A DNA stretch of 64,000 nt from Mesorhizobium sp. NZP2077 (GTDB taxonomy: Bacteria > Pseudomonadota > Alphaproteobacteria > Rhizobiales > Rhizobiaceae). The notes below the pieces were generated by a model. That model was given only the letters and a program-made list of their open reading frames with translations, was not told the DNA's origin and ran no database searches. Below are positions 33,991-43,017 of the stretch, piece after piece. The position numbers and the translations under genes were made by a program. Positions within the stretch are counted from its first letter, which is position 1, and the number at the start of each line of letters is the position of its first letter. The stretch is from contig NZ_CP051293.1 in NCBI RefSeq assembly GCF_013170805.1, positions 1,990,001 to 2,054,000 of the forward strand, written 5' to 3'.

Positions 33991-35337
33991 ATGAATATTG
34001 TGCCCATTCACCGTGGTGGCTCCAACGCCCGGAAGAAAATCGCCATCATCGGTTCGGGCATTTCCGGCGCCGCCGCCGCATGGGCCTTGCACCCGAGTGC
34101 CGAAATCATCCTTTATGAGGCTTCGCACCGCGCGGGCGGCCACACCGCCACGGTCGACATCGACTATGACGGCACATCGATTTCCGTCGACACCGGCTTC
34201 ATCGTCTACAACGAGCTGGCCTACCCGGATCTCACCGCGATGTTTTCGCACCTTGGTGTGGCCACGCATGAGAGCGACATGGGCTTTTCGCTTTCGCTCG
34301 ACGGCGGCAAACTCGAATGGTGCGGCTCGACGTTGCGCACCATATTCGCCCAGAAACGCAATGTCTTTTCGCCCGGCTTCCTGTGGATGCTGCGCGAAAT
34401 CCTGCGCTTCAACAAGGAGTGTATCGCCGAGCGCGACAGCGGCACGCTGGGCAATGTCTCGATCGGGGATTATCTTCGCACCCGCGGTTTCTCCGCAGGC
34501 TTTCGCGATAATTATCTCATCCCGATGGCGGCGGCGATCTGGTCGACGCCACGCGCCAAAATGCTGGACTATCCGGCCGCAAGCTTCATCGGCTTCTTCG
34601 AGAACCATCGGCTGATCGACAATGATACACGGCCGATGTGGCGCACGGTGAGCGGTGGTTCGCGCAACTATCTGCAAAAACTCTTGGCGCCGCTCGGATC
34701 GGCGCTGCGCCTGTCGTCACCGGTCAAGACAATGGTGCGCGATGCATTCGGCATTACCTTGTGGGCTGGTGATGACGCGCCGGAGCGCTTCGACAATGTG
34801 ATCATCGCTGGGCATAGCGACCAGGCACTGGCCATGCTCGGCGACGCATCCAGCGTCGAGGAATCGATCCTGTCGGCCATACCGTATCGTCCCAACCGGG
34901 TCGTGCTGCACAGGGACCCGCGCTTGATGCCGAAGCGGCGGGCCGCCTGGGCGGCGTGGAATTATCTGCGCTGTTCCTGTGACAGTGAAGAACCGGAGGT
35001 GTCGGTGACCTACTGGATGAACCGCCTGCAGGGGATCGACGCCGCAAAGCCGCTCTTCGTGTCGCTCAACCCGGTCGTCGAGCCGCACCCGGACCTGGTC
35101 TTCGGCGAATGGACGTTCGACCATCCGCAGTACGATGCGCGTGCCTTGTCCGCGCAAGCCCGTCTCGATGACATCCAAGGTGTGCGCGGCACCCATTTTG
35201 CCGGTGCGTGGACTGGGCACGGCTTTCATGAGGATGGCTTGCGCTCGGGCCTCGACGCGGCGATTGCCCTCGGCGCCATGGTGCCATGGCGGCGAGGCGA
35301 GGGGGCTTTGCCGGGGGCTCTCCTGGCGGCGGAATAG
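33991..35337 (+). CDS. FAD/NAD(P)-binding amine-oxidase-like protein (COG2907 type)
   Basis: 448 aa. GxGxxG motif IIGSGISGAAAAW (24-36), then EASHRAGGHTATVDIDYDG, the FAD-contact text of the amine oxidase/phytoene desaturase family, and the C-terminal GTHFAGAWTGHGFHEDGL. In R. sphaeroides and others, relatives of this flavoprotein act with a CFA-like methyltransferase in making methylated or furan fatty acids, as I recall it. ATG 33991 preceded by AAGGATTTTCG. Followed after 16 bases by the DUF1365 gene. Confidence 0.88.
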   Translation: MNIVPIHRGGSNARKKIAIIGSGISGAAAAWALHPSAEIILYEASHRAGGHTATVDIDYDGTSISVDTGFIVYNELAYPDLTAMFSHLGVATHESDMGFSLSLDGGKLEWCGSTLRTIFAQKRNVFSPGFLWMLREILRFNKECIAERDSGTLGNVSIGDYLRTRGFSAGFRDNYLIPMAAAIWSTPRAKMLDYPAASFIGFFENHRLIDNDTRPMWRTVSGGSRNYLQKLLAPLGSALRLSSPVKTMVRDAFGITLWAGDDAPERFDNVIIAGHSDQALAMLGDASSVEESILSAIPYRPNRVVLHRDPRLMPKRRAAWAAWNYLRCSCDSEEPEVSVTYWMNRLQGIDAAKPLFVSLNPVVEPHPDLVFGEWTFDHPQYDARALSAQARLDDIQGVRGTHFAGAWTGHGFHEDGLRSGLDAAIALGAMVPWRRGEGALPGALLAAE

Positions 35338-35353
35338 AAGGCATTTCCCGGAC

Positions 35354-36202
35354 ATGGAGCAACGCGTCACCACGTTGGAGCAAAATGGTCCGCCGCCGCT
35401 GGCGGCGGGCGTGCTGTATCCGGGTGAGGTCATGCATGCGCGGCTGAAGCCGTTCGGCCACCGCTTTGTCTATCGCGTGTTCTCGTTGCTTGTCGATATA
35501 GACAGGCTTGCCGAGCTCGGCCGCATGACATGGCTGCTGGGCGTCAATCGGCCCGGCCTGGCATCCTTCCATGAAAGCGACCACGTCGGCACATCAGGCG
35601 AAACGCTGCGGGCTTTCGTCGACAGGCTGCTCCTCGATGCCGGCCTTGGCGAACCGGCGGCGCGCGTGCTGCTGCTCGCCTATCCCCGCATCTTCGGCTA
35701 CGTCTTCAATCCGATCTCGGTGTATTTCTGCTACGACGCCGCCGGCGCGCTGATCGCCTTGATCTATGCGGTGCGCAACACGTTCGGTGGCCGGCATATC
35801 TACGTGTCGCCGGTCCTGGCGGGCGAACTCGGCCCCGCAGGGGTGCGCCAGACGCAAGCCAAGGTCTTCCATGTCTCGCCCTTCGTCGGCATGGACGCTC
35901 ACTATTATTTTCGTATTCTGCCGCCGGGCAAGACGGTCAGGCTGCGCATCCACGAGACGGAGAACGGCGAACCGCTGCTGTCGGCGACCTTTGCCGGCGC
36001 CGCACGCCCGCTTGCCACGCCGGACCTTGGCGCGTGCCTGATCAAGTTTCCCTTTGTGACGGTGAAGATCGTCGCTGGCATTCACTGGGAAGCTCTGAAG
36101 CTTTGGCTGAAAGGCGCGCGCTTCCATCCGAGCCCGAAGGTTGAAGGTCGTACCCAATACGGCTTGACCCACGAGACGGAGCCGAGCGCTGTTCGCAAGT
36201 AG
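35354..36202 (+). CDS. DUF1365 protein
   Basis: 282 aa, soluble. Text diagnostic of DUF1365: ARLKPFGHRFVYRVFSLLVDIDRL, RIFGYVFNPISVYFCYD, AVRNTFGGRHIYV and KVFHVSPFVGMDAHYYFRI (in parts). Role unknown; it regularly neighbours the flavoprotein and CFA-like genes. Sixteen-base gap from the flavoprotein gene, so likely one operon. ATG start at 35354 is the first in a plausible place. Confidence 0.9.
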   Translation: MEQRVTTLEQNGPPPLAAGVLYPGEVMHARLKPFGHRFVYRVFSLLVDIDRLAELGRMTWLLGVNRPGLASFHESDHVGTSGETLRAFVDRLLLDAGLGEPAARVLLLAYPRIFGYVFNPISVYFCYDAAGALIALIYAVRNTFGGRHIYVSPVLAGELGPAGVRQTQAKVFHVSPFVGMDAHYYFRILPPGKTVRLRIHETENGEPLLSATFAGAARPLATPDLGACLIKFPFVTVKIVAGIHWEALKLWLKGARFHPSPKVEGRTQYGLTHETEPSAVRK

Positions 36203-36225
36203 GCCCGGGCTCCAGAGTCCCGCAG

Positions 36226-36609
36226 CTACTCCTCGTTCCGCTTCTGCGCGATGAGATCCAGCCGTTCGCGGTCGGCGCTCTCGCGCTCGTCGCGGTTGCG
36301 CACCTCCTTGTAGGCACGCTCGACCATGTTGCTGCGGGCGGTTGCCTTGGCGATGAGGCCGACTTCCTGCCTAGCACTTTCCAGGCTCGTCTCCTGGCGC
36401 ACGACCGCCTGGGCGATGCGGCGATGATAGAGATCGGGGAACAGGCCTGACAGCGAATTGTCCTGATCGAAATGGCCGATCAATTCCCTGGCCTCGGACT
36501 CGGCGGCGTTTGCCGCTGCGAGGAAGGTGGCGTGGCGGGTCTCGTGCAGCGCCTTCAGCTGTTCCTGCACCTTGATCAGTTTCTTCAGGCGATCCTTGCG
36601 CGTGCTCAT
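36226..36609 (-). CDS. FliJ-like coiled-coil protein after fliR
   Basis: 127 aa, highly charged, helical, probably coiled-coil throughout (RLKKLIKVQEQLKALHE, ARELIGHF, RNDRE-type end). No name by sequence alone. Position directly after fliR (one-base gap) and shape fit FliJ, the export ATPase escort. In S. meliloti an open frame of this kind follows fliR, as I recall. ATG at 36609. Confidence 0.6.
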   Translation of the reverse strand: MSTRKDRLKKLIKVQEQLKALHETRHATFLAAANAAESEARELIGHFDQDNSLSGLFPDLYHRRIAQAVVRQETSLESARQEVGLIAKATARSNMVERAYKEVRNRDERESADRERLDLIAQKRNEE

Positions 36610-36610
36610 C

Positions 36611-37363
36611 TCACCTCGCCAAAGTCAGGTCGACGAAGCCGTCGACGAACAGCGACAGCATGGTGCCGACGGCAAAATAGAAGATGATCATGCCGCCGGC
36701 GATGACGAAGGGCTGGGAGATGAAGTAGATCGGTATCTGCGGGGTCAGCTTGTTGACGAAGCCGATCGTCAGATTGACCAGGATGGCATAGGCGACAAAC
36801 GGGCTGCCGAGGCGGATGACCAGGAAGAACGTGTCCGACACGGTGTCGGTGATGTCGACGAGGGCAGCCTGCGGGTTGAAGAAGATATTGACCGGCGCGA
36901 CGGTGTAGGACGCCACCAGGGCGCGTACGATCTCGTGGTCGAAATCGAAGACGAACAGCATCAACAGCGCCGAGAACGAGATGATGGCGGCGAGTGCCGC
37001 CTGCGGTTCCGGCTCCTCGATCGCCGGCCCGCCCGAGCCGCCATAGCCGATCAGCATGGCGATGGCCGAGCCCATGAAGCGCAGCGCTTCCATGTAAAGC
37101 CTGGTCATGGCGCCGATCAGCCCGCCGACCAGGAGTTCCGAGATGATCATCGGCACCAGGATCTGCGGACGCGGATCGACGAAGGGAATGATGCGGTCCC
37201 ACAGGAAGGCGAGCAGGCCGCCGGTGGCGGCGACCGCCACAAACAGCCTGACCTGCACCGGCACGCGGGCGCTGGACAGGCCCGGCATCAGCATGAAGCA
37301 GGCGCCGATGCGGCAGAAGGCGAGGAACGCCGCGATGACGACGCTCTGCGAAAGAACGCTCAC
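36611..37363 (-). CDS. fliR: Flagellar export protein FliR
   Basis: Inner-membrane component of the flagellar type III export gate; 250 aa with about six helices. Family text: [49 protein letters not shown] and [28 protein letters not shown] (in parts). GTG start at 37363 overlaps the stop codon of flhA, so the two are translationally coupled. Confidence 0.95.
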   Translation of the reverse strand: MSVLSQSVVIAAFLAFCRIGACFMLMPGLSSARVPVQVRLFVAVAATGGLLAFLWDRIIPFVDPRPQILVPMIISELLVGGLIGAMTRLYMEALRFMGSAIAMLIGYGGSGGPAIEEPEPQAALAAIISFSALLMLFVFDFDHEIVRALVASYTVAPVNIFFNPQAALVDITDTVSDTFFLVIRLGSPFVAYAILVNLTIGFVNKLTPQIPIYFISQPFVIAGGMIIFYFAVGTMLSLFVDGFVDLTLAR

Positions 37364-39447
37364 GATATGGTCCCGAGCACCCTGATCTCGACGCCCTTGG
37401 CGATTTCGACATGGGAGAGCACCGGCAGCGTGGTGAACAGGCGCTCGATGATCATGCGCACATAGGGGCGGGCGTCGGGTGCGGTGACGAGGACGAAACG
37501 CTCGCCGGCTTCGAGGAATTTCTTGATCGCCTTGGTGGCGTCCTGGCCGAATTCCTCGAGCTGGCGCGGATCGATGTCGAACTCGCGCACCTCGCCCTTG
37601 GCGTCGCGCTTGAGGCTCTGGTGGAAGGCGAGATCCCAGCGGTTGCCCAGGCGCAGCACCTTGAGCACGCCGCCTTCGGAGAGGTCGCCGCAAATCTGCT
37701 GGGCCATGCGGATGCGGACATGTTCGACGATCTGCTCGGTGCGGCGCACATGCGGCGCGATCTCGGCGATTGCTTCGATGATCAGGTGCAGATTGCGGAT
37801 CGAGACGCGCTCGGCGAGCAGCAGCTTCAACACGGCCTGCAGGCCGGGATAGGAAATGTGCGTGGTGCAGATCTCGTCGGCGAGCTTGCGGTACTCCTGG
37901 TCCTGGCGCTCGAGCAGCGCCTTCATGTCCTTGTAGGACAGAAGCTGCGGCAGGTTGTTGCGGATCACCTCGGAGAGATGGGTGAGCAGCACCGACATGT
38001 TGTCGGCGAAGGTGTAGTTCTCGCGCTTCAAATCCTCGGCGAAGGTTTCCATGACGGAATAGGCGCGCATGCCGAAGGCGGGTTCGCGGATCTCTTCGCC
38101 CGGTATTTCGGGCACATCACGGTTGCCGAGCAGCACCATGATCTCGCCGACGCGCATCGAGTATTCGGCGACCACCGTGCCGTGCACCTTGATCTGGTAG
38201 CTTTTCGGCGGGATGGCGAAATCGTCGGCGACGCGCACTTCAGGCACGACGAAGCCGTATTGCTGGGCGAATTTCTTGCGCATCTTGCCCATGCGGAAGA
38301 CCAGCTCCTGATGCGATACCAGCAGCCGCGTCGACAGCTGCTTGCCGATCAGAAGTTCGATCTCGGCGGTGGCGAGCGAGGCCTTGACCGAGTTCTTCTC
38401 CTCCTCGACCTTGGTCGCCTTCTCCTGGGTCTTCAACGCTTCGGCGGCGGCGAGGACGCGGTTGGCGCGCATCGGGATGATGTAGCCGAGTGCGGCCATG
38501 CCGCCGGCGAGCGCAAAGAAGGGGAAGAGCGGCAGGCCGGGCATCAGGCCGAGCAGCACCAGCAGCGCCGCCGCCACATAGAGCGCGCGCGGATGGGCGC
38601 CGAGCTGGCCGAACACGGCCTGGTTGGTCGAACCACGGGTGCCGCCCTTGGACACCAGCAGGCCGGCGGCGAGCGAGACGATCAGCGCCGGGATCTGGGT
38701 GACCAAGCCGTCGCCGACCGACAGCTTGATGAACACGTCGGCGGCCTCGCCCATGCCCATGCCGTGCCTGATGTAGCCGATGGCGATGCCGCCGACGATG
38801 TTGATGGCGGTGATGATGAGGCCGGCGATGGCGTCTCCGCGCACGAATTTCGAGGCACCGTCCATCGAGCCGAAGAAGGAGCTTTCTTCCTCCAGTTCGC
38901 GGCGGCGCAACTGCGCGGTCTTGTCGTCGATCATGCCGGCGGACAGGTCGGCGTCGATCGACATCTGCTTGCCGGGGATGGCGTCGAGGGTGAAGCGGGC
39001 GCCGACTTCGGCGATACGGGTGGCGCCCTTGGTGATGACGATGAAGTTCACCACGATCAGGATCATGAAGACGATGAGGCCTATGACGAAGTCGCTGGCC
39101 ATCACCAGCTTGGAGAAGCCGGCGATGACATAGCCGGCGGCGTGCGTGCCTTCATTGCCATGCGACAGGATCATGCGCGTGGTGGCGATGTTCAGGGATA
39201 GCCGCAGCATGGTGGCGATGAGCAGCACGGTCGGGAACGAGGAGAAATCGAGCGGCCGCTGGATCCACAGCGCCACCATCAGGATCAGCACCGAAAGCGC
39301 GATCGAGAAGGCGAGGCCGATGTCGATAAGGAAGGCCGGGATCGGCAGGAACAGCACGGCCAGGATGATGACGATGCCGAGCGCGAAGAAGACATCGCGG
39401 CCATTCTTGGCCACCGCGCCGGGCTGGATGCTTTCGCTGATCGCCAT
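37360..39447 (-). CDS. flhA: Flagellar export protein FlhA
   Basis: Large membrane component of the export gate, 695 aa: eight helices in the first 320 residues, including the conserved FHIPEP-like loop text [19 protein letters not shown] (around 145-163), and a cytoplasmic domain (about 350-695) with the ring and chaperone-docking parts. ATG 39447 starts the typical [10 protein letters not shown]; the upstream 20 codons look non-coding. In S. meliloti flhA lies next to fliQ, but here 11 kb separates them. Confidence 0.96.
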   Translation of the reverse strand: MAISESIQPGAVAKNGRDVFFALGIVIILAVLFLPIPAFLIDIGLAFSIALSVLILMVALWIQRPLDFSSFPTVLLIATMLRLSLNIATTRMILSHGNEGTHAAGYVIAGFSKLVMASDFVIGLIVFMILIVVNFIVITKGATRIAEVGARFTLDAIPGKQMSIDADLSAGMIDDKTAQLRRRELEEESSFFGSMDGASKFVRGDAIAGLIITAINIVGGIAIGYIRHGMGMGEAADVFIKLSVGDGLVTQIPALIVSLAAGLLVSKGGTRGSTNQAVFGQLGAHPRALYVAAALLVLLGLMPGLPLFPFFALAGGMAALGYIIPMRANRVLAAAEALKTQEKATKVEEEKNSVKASLATAEIELLIGKQLSTRLLVSHQELVFRMGKMRKKFAQQYGFVVPEVRVADDFAIPPKSYQIKVHGTVVAEYSMRVGEIMVLLGNRDVPEIPGEEIREPAFGMRAYSVMETFAEDLKRENYTFADNMSVLLTHLSEVIRNNLPQLLSYKDMKALLERQDQEYRKLADEICTTHISYPGLQAVLKLLLAERVSIRNLHLIIEAIAEIAPHVRRTEQIVEHVRIRMAQQICGDLSEGGVLKVLRLGNRWDLAFHQSLKRDAKGEVREFDIDPRQLEEFGQDATKAIKKFLEAGERFVLVTAPDARPYVRMIIERLFTTLPVLSHVEIAKGVEIRVLGTIS

Positions 39448-39663
39448 TCTCGTCCTCGAACCATAGGCTGCCGCGCACAGGACAGCCCGGCGAGGGTAGC
39501 TGGCCAAGCTTGCGCGAGGGTGGGAGAGTGGCTAATTCAGTCTGAAAGCGTGTCGCGTTGAAACGGGCTCAGTCGAAACGCTTCAAGCGCCAGGAATCTG
39601 CTTGGCGTTACGCAGACCAGTGCGCGCGTAGACGGCTCCGGCCAAACTGGATATCGTGTTGCG

Positions 39664-40020
39664 ATGACTAACCCGACCTTGAGTTCGGACTACTATGTCG
39701 TGTCAGATGCAGATGGATTGTTTCAAAATGGCGTGATTTTCCACATATCACGCAACAAAGCTGGCGGATCGGTTAGCACGCCGGTCGGACGCTTTTATAC
39801 ATGGCGGCCACAGATACATCCGGAAGGGTACTTCCCGCATTCTCGACTCGATTGCTATATCAATGATGGTCCCTTGGCACCCGAACCGTCCTGGCTCGCG
39901 CGTACGCTTGTAGACGCTCTTATACGGCAGGGTAACATATCAGAGCCAATTTGGTTGGGGTGGCATAGATCAAAAGAGCTGGACGGTGAAGAGCGAGGTC
40001 AGGTTTTTGACCTAAACTAG
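39664..40020 (+). CDS. Hypothetical 118-aa protein
   Basis: Not recognised. Soluble, no signal or membrane helix; acidic, with several Trp and Tyr (FYTWRPQIHPEG, PSWLART, WLGWHRSKELDG). Codon and base use is AT-richer than its neighbours, hinting at acquisition. ATG 39664. 216 bases upstream, towards flhA, show no gene. Possibly an immunity-type or orphan protein; evidence is only composition and isolation. Confidence 0.55.
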   Translation: MTNPTLSSDYYVVSDADGLFQNGVIFHISRNKAGGSVSTPVGRFYTWRPQIHPEGYFPHSRLDCYINDGPLAPEPSWLARTLVDALIRQGNISEPIWLGWHRSKELDGEERGQVFDLN

Positions 40021-40050
40021 ACGTTTGGTCCGCGTCTTCGAAAGAACCAG

Positions 40051-40350
40051 ATGCTCCTGATCATCGGCACGATCCGCTTGCCATCCGGCAAGCTCGAGGA
40101 AGCAAAGCCAGCCATGGAGCGCATGGTTTCAGCCAGCCGCGCGGAGCCCGGCTGCCTCGAATATTCCTACGCGCAGGATGTCTTCGACGCGGGGCTGATC
40201 CGGGTCACGGAAGTGTGGCGCGACAGGGCGACGCTCGATGCGCATTTCCGCTCGCCGCACATCGCCGCGTGGCGCTCAAGCTGGCCGGCGCTGGGCATTG
40301 GCGAGCGCAACCTTGTGCTCTATGAAGCCGGCGAGCCCGTGCCGACCTGA
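40051..40350 (+). CDS. ABM-domain protein (antibiotic biosynthesis monooxygenase/YgiN type)
   Basis: 99 aa, ferredoxin-like ABM fold: LIIGTIRLPSGKLEEAKPAMERMVSASRAEPGCLEYSYAQDV (in parts), then VTEVWRDRATLDAHFRSPHIAAW. Most relatives are dimeric and oxidise quinols or are of unknown function; the His in SPHIAAW is conserved. 30 bases after the hypothetical gene. Confidence 0.85.
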   Translation: MLLIIGTIRLPSGKLEEAKPAMERMVSASRAEPGCLEYSYAQDVFDAGLIRVTEVWRDRATLDAHFRSPHIAAWRSSWPALGIGERNLVLYEAGEPVPT

Positions 40351-40369
40351 TCGGCCGCGGCTTTGGGTC

Positions 40370-40470
40370 TGCCGAGCGGTTCCGATGCCTTCCAGGAACC
40401 ACGCAAAGTCTACACCTGCCGACTTGGCGCGGTGCTTGCCAGATCGATCCCGCTGCTCTCCGAAGGCTAA
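40370..40470 (+). pseudogene. Decayed duplicate of the start of the ClC channel gene
   Basis: The segment aligns with 41054-41150 around the ClC start. Read with one base restored near 40404, it gives (M)PSRNH-KVYTCRLGAVLARSIPLL against (V)LSRNQPQVYARRLRAVLLRSIPLL in the intact gene, then a stop at 40468-40470. About 25 codons remain, with one frameshift. The Cys-rich peptide gene and its upstream gap lie between relic and intact gene. Confidence 0.7.
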
Positions 40471-40476
40471 GCAGGC

Positions 40477-40788
40477 CTAGCAGGCGTTGACCTGTCTGCA
40501 GGACCAACCTCCGCCATCGGTATCGTGGCAATCTTCATAGCTGCCGTAACACATGTTTGTTGAATTACGGTACCAGGGATAACCGCCAGGACAGCAGACG
40601 TCCTGCTGCGCAAGCTGAAGAAATCCTTCTGTCGGCCGGCTCTGTTTTTCCGTATTGCCTCCCGACAAAAGAGATATTGGGTATGAAATATTCCGCTTAA
40701 CCGGCATATCTACGCTCGAGTTGCTCATCGCAGACGAGCTCAAAAAAATCGTGCAAGCAGCTAACGAAAAGAACCCCCGCGCACTCAT
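40477..40788 (-). CDS. Small exported Cys-rich peptide
   Basis: 103 aa. Probable signal segment at 5-20 (GFFSLAACTIFLSSSA), Ser/Thr-rich linker, then a compact C-terminal module with six Cys in about 40 residues (CC, CYGSYEDC, CRQVNAC) and Gly/Tyr/Trp-rich text (PGGYPWYRNSTN). Likely disulfide-bonded outside the cytoplasm. ATG 40788 has a very strong ribosome site (GGAGGAGAAT), so I think it is expressed. Base composition is AT-richer than the flanks. Function unknown; it could be a structural, binding or toxin-like peptide. Confidence 0.7.
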   Translation of the reverse strand: MSARGFFSLAACTIFLSSSAMSNSSVDMPVKRNISYPISLLSGGNTEKQSRPTEGFLQLAQQDVCCPGGYPWYRNSTNMCYGSYEDCHDTDGGGWSCRQVNAC

Positions 40789-41068
40789 ATTCTCCTCCTT
40801 GAGGGAAATGAAGACGGGCTAAAATACCACCTTTCAGGCGTTGCGTCGATTTCGTGAGCGAACAGGAGCAGGGGCATAGCAGCGAATCCGCCGTCCGATT
40901 TGAGATCACCGATTCACTCATGCCCTTTGGGTTCGGGGCTTGATCAACAGAAGTCTCCAACCCGTTCGAAAACGATCCGCGCATTCGGTCGCCGATATCG
41001 CGGTTGCCATGCGGTATCCCCAGGCGTATCAGCCTTCCACGTCCCTTTGATATCGGCGAGCCGCCCCG

Positions 41069-42850
41069 GTGCTTTCCAGAAACCAGCCACAAGTCTACGC
41101 CCGCCGGCTGCGCGCGGTGCTGCTGAGGTCCATTCCGCTCCTCGAGGCGCGCGGCATTGCCGTGGTCATCCTGGCCGGCGTCGTCGGCGTCATGGCGGGC
41201 ATATTGGTCACCGCGATGAGCCAGATCGTGCAGGATCTGCACGGGCTCTTGTTCGGCGTTCAGCCAGGCGGCCGGCTTTCCGGTATGTTTTCGCTCGCCA
41301 ATCCGGTGCAGGCGCTGGTCCCGGCATTTGGCGGCATCCTGCTCGGCTTGAGCGTGATCTGGCTGAGAAAGCGCAGATTCCGCACTCCGGTCGATCCGAT
41401 CGAAGCCAACGCGCTCTATGGCGGGCGCATGTCGCTGACCGACACCTTCGTCATCGTCTGCCAGACGATGATCTCCAGCGGCTTTGGCGCTTCGGTTGGC
41501 CTCGAGGCCGGCTACACGCAGGTCGGCTCCGGCGTGGCATCGCGGCTGGCGCGGATGTTCAAGCTGCGCCGCAACGATGTCCGCATCCTGGTCGGCTGTG
41601 GTGCTGCCGGCGCTATCGCCGCCGCCTTCGATGCGCCGCTGACCGGCGCCTTCTATGGTTTCGAACTGGTCATCGGCATCTACTCGGTCGCCAATGTCGC
41701 GCCTGTGATGACGGCCGCGATCTCGGCCTCGCTGACGGCGGAGATGTTCGGCAGCGTGCCGTTTCCGCTGGAGCTTTCAGGGCTGCCGGCGCTGACGCCC
41801 AGCCAGTATGTGCCGTTCCTGCTGCTCGGGCTGCTCGGCGGTGCGGCCTCGATCGCCATCATGCAACTGGTAACGCTGATCGAACGCGGTTTCAACAGGC
41901 TGTCGGTCGATGCCTCGCTGCGCCCCGTCATCGGCGGCGTCATTGTCGGCCTGCTGGGACTGATCACGCCGCAGGTCCTGTCCAGCGGCCATGGCGCGCT
42001 GCATCGGGAATTCGCCATGAACTATGGTCTGGCCGTGGTGGCCAGCGTTTTTCTACTCAAGCTGGCCGCGTCGGCCATCTCGCTCGGCTCCGGCTTTCGC
42101 GGCGGCTTGTTCTTCGCGTCGCTGTTTCTTGGCGCGCTGCTTGGCAAGGCATTCGCCGGCGTGATGGCGCTGGTCTCGCCGGCGACCGGCATCGACCCTT
42201 CGGTCGCCGCCGTCGTCGGCATGACCTCGCTTGCCGTCGGTGTCGTCGGCGGCCCGCTGACCATGACCTTCCTGGCGCTGGAATCGACACGCGACCTGAC
42301 GCTGACCGGCGTCGTTCTGGCTGCCTCGATCATGGCGGCGATCCTGGTGCGCGAAACCTTCGGCTATTCGTTCTCGACATGGCGCTTCCATTTGCGCGGC
42401 GAAACGATCCGCAGCGCCCACGATGTCGGCTGGATGCGCAGTCTCACCGTCGGCTCGATGATGCGCAAGGACATCAAGACCATCGATGCCTCGACGACGC
42501 TGGCCGACTTCCGCAAGCAGATCCCGCTCGGCTCCGCCCAGCGCGTCATCGCCGTCGACCCGGGCGATCAGTATGTCGGCGTGCTGATCGTGGCCGAACT
42601 GCACAGCGATCCCGCCGGCGGCGAGGTGCTGGTGCGCGATCTTGCCCAGTACAAGGATGCCGTCCTGGTGCCGAGCATGAACGTGCAGACTGCCGCCGAG
42701 ACGTTCCAGCGCGCCGGCGCCGAAGAACTGGCGGTCGTCGAGGATTTCACCGACCACATCGTGCTCGGGCTGCTGACCGAGGGCCATCTGATGCGGCGCT
42801 ACGCCGAGGAACTCGAAAAGGCGCGCCGGGACCTGTCGGGCGAGGGGTAG
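41069..42850 (+). CDS. ClC-type chloride channel/antiporter with CBS pair
   Basis: 593 aa: ten to twelve membrane helices (about 28-440) and two CBS domains (about 460-580, SMMRKDIKTIDASTTLADFRK and VLVPSMNVQTAAETFQRAG). The gating-glutamate loop reads VGLEAGY in place of GKEGP, and SGFRGGLFFASL replaces GxFxP; the GSGIP signature is not visible. So the ion path is non-standard and the ion may differ. GTG start 41069 (VLSRNQPQ). A fragment of its own beginning lies 600 bases upstream. Confidence 0.87.
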   Translation: MLSRNQPQVYARRLRAVLLRSIPLLEARGIAVVILAGVVGVMAGILVTAMSQIVQDLHGLLFGVQPGGRLSGMFSLANPVQALVPAFGGILLGLSVIWLRKRRFRTPVDPIEANALYGGRMSLTDTFVIVCQTMISSGFGASVGLEAGYTQVGSGVASRLARMFKLRRNDVRILVGCGAAGAIAAAFDAPLTGAFYGFELVIGIYSVANVAPVMTAAISASLTAEMFGSVPFPLELSGLPALTPSQYVPFLLLGLLGGAASIAIMQLVTLIERGFNRLSVDASLRPVIGGVIVGLLGLITPQVLSSGHGALHREFAMNYGLAVVASVFLLKLAASAISLGSGFRGGLFFASLFLGALLGKAFAGVMALVSPATGIDPSVAAVVGMTSLAVGVVGGPLTMTFLALESTRDLTLTGVVLAASIMAAILVRETFGYSFSTWRFHLRGETIRSAHDVGWMRSLTVGSMMRKDIKTIDASTTLADFRKQIPLGSAQRVIAVDPGDQYVGVLIVAELHSDPAGGEVLVRDLAQYKDAVLVPSMNVQTAAETFQRAGAEELAVVEDFTDHIVLGLLTEGHLMRRYAEELEKARRDLSGEG

Positions 42851-42971
42851 GGGGCGCACCTGCGCATCTCCTGTCGACAAGCAAGCACGTCCTACTGCTG
42901 ACACAACCTTCGATTTGAGCAAGCCTGGCCCGGATATCGGTGCGCTCCTGGCATCATGCGCGGCTTGCCAA

Positions 42972-42992
42972 TTGTACAGTGCCACTGTACAA
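42972..42992. promoter_or_regulatory. Perfect 21-base palindrome, probable operator
   Basis: Ten-base arms TTGTACAGTG and CACTGTACAA around a single C, 25 bases before the start of the XRE-cupin regulator gene. Symmetric sites of this kind are bound by HTH dimers, so autoregulation is likely. Confidence 0.7.
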
Positions 42993-43017
42993 AGTGTTAA
43001 GTGAGGTGGAAGACCGC

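Noticed and set aside
37411..39201. 596-aa open frame on the plus strand
   Set aside because: It is antisense to flhA. High GC makes long open frames in the opposite strand; composition is Asp/Gly/His-rich and shows no known domain.
40900..42918. 672-aa open frame overlapping the ClC gene in another frame
   Set aside because: Arg/Ala-rich and without motifs; the ClC frame explains this region.
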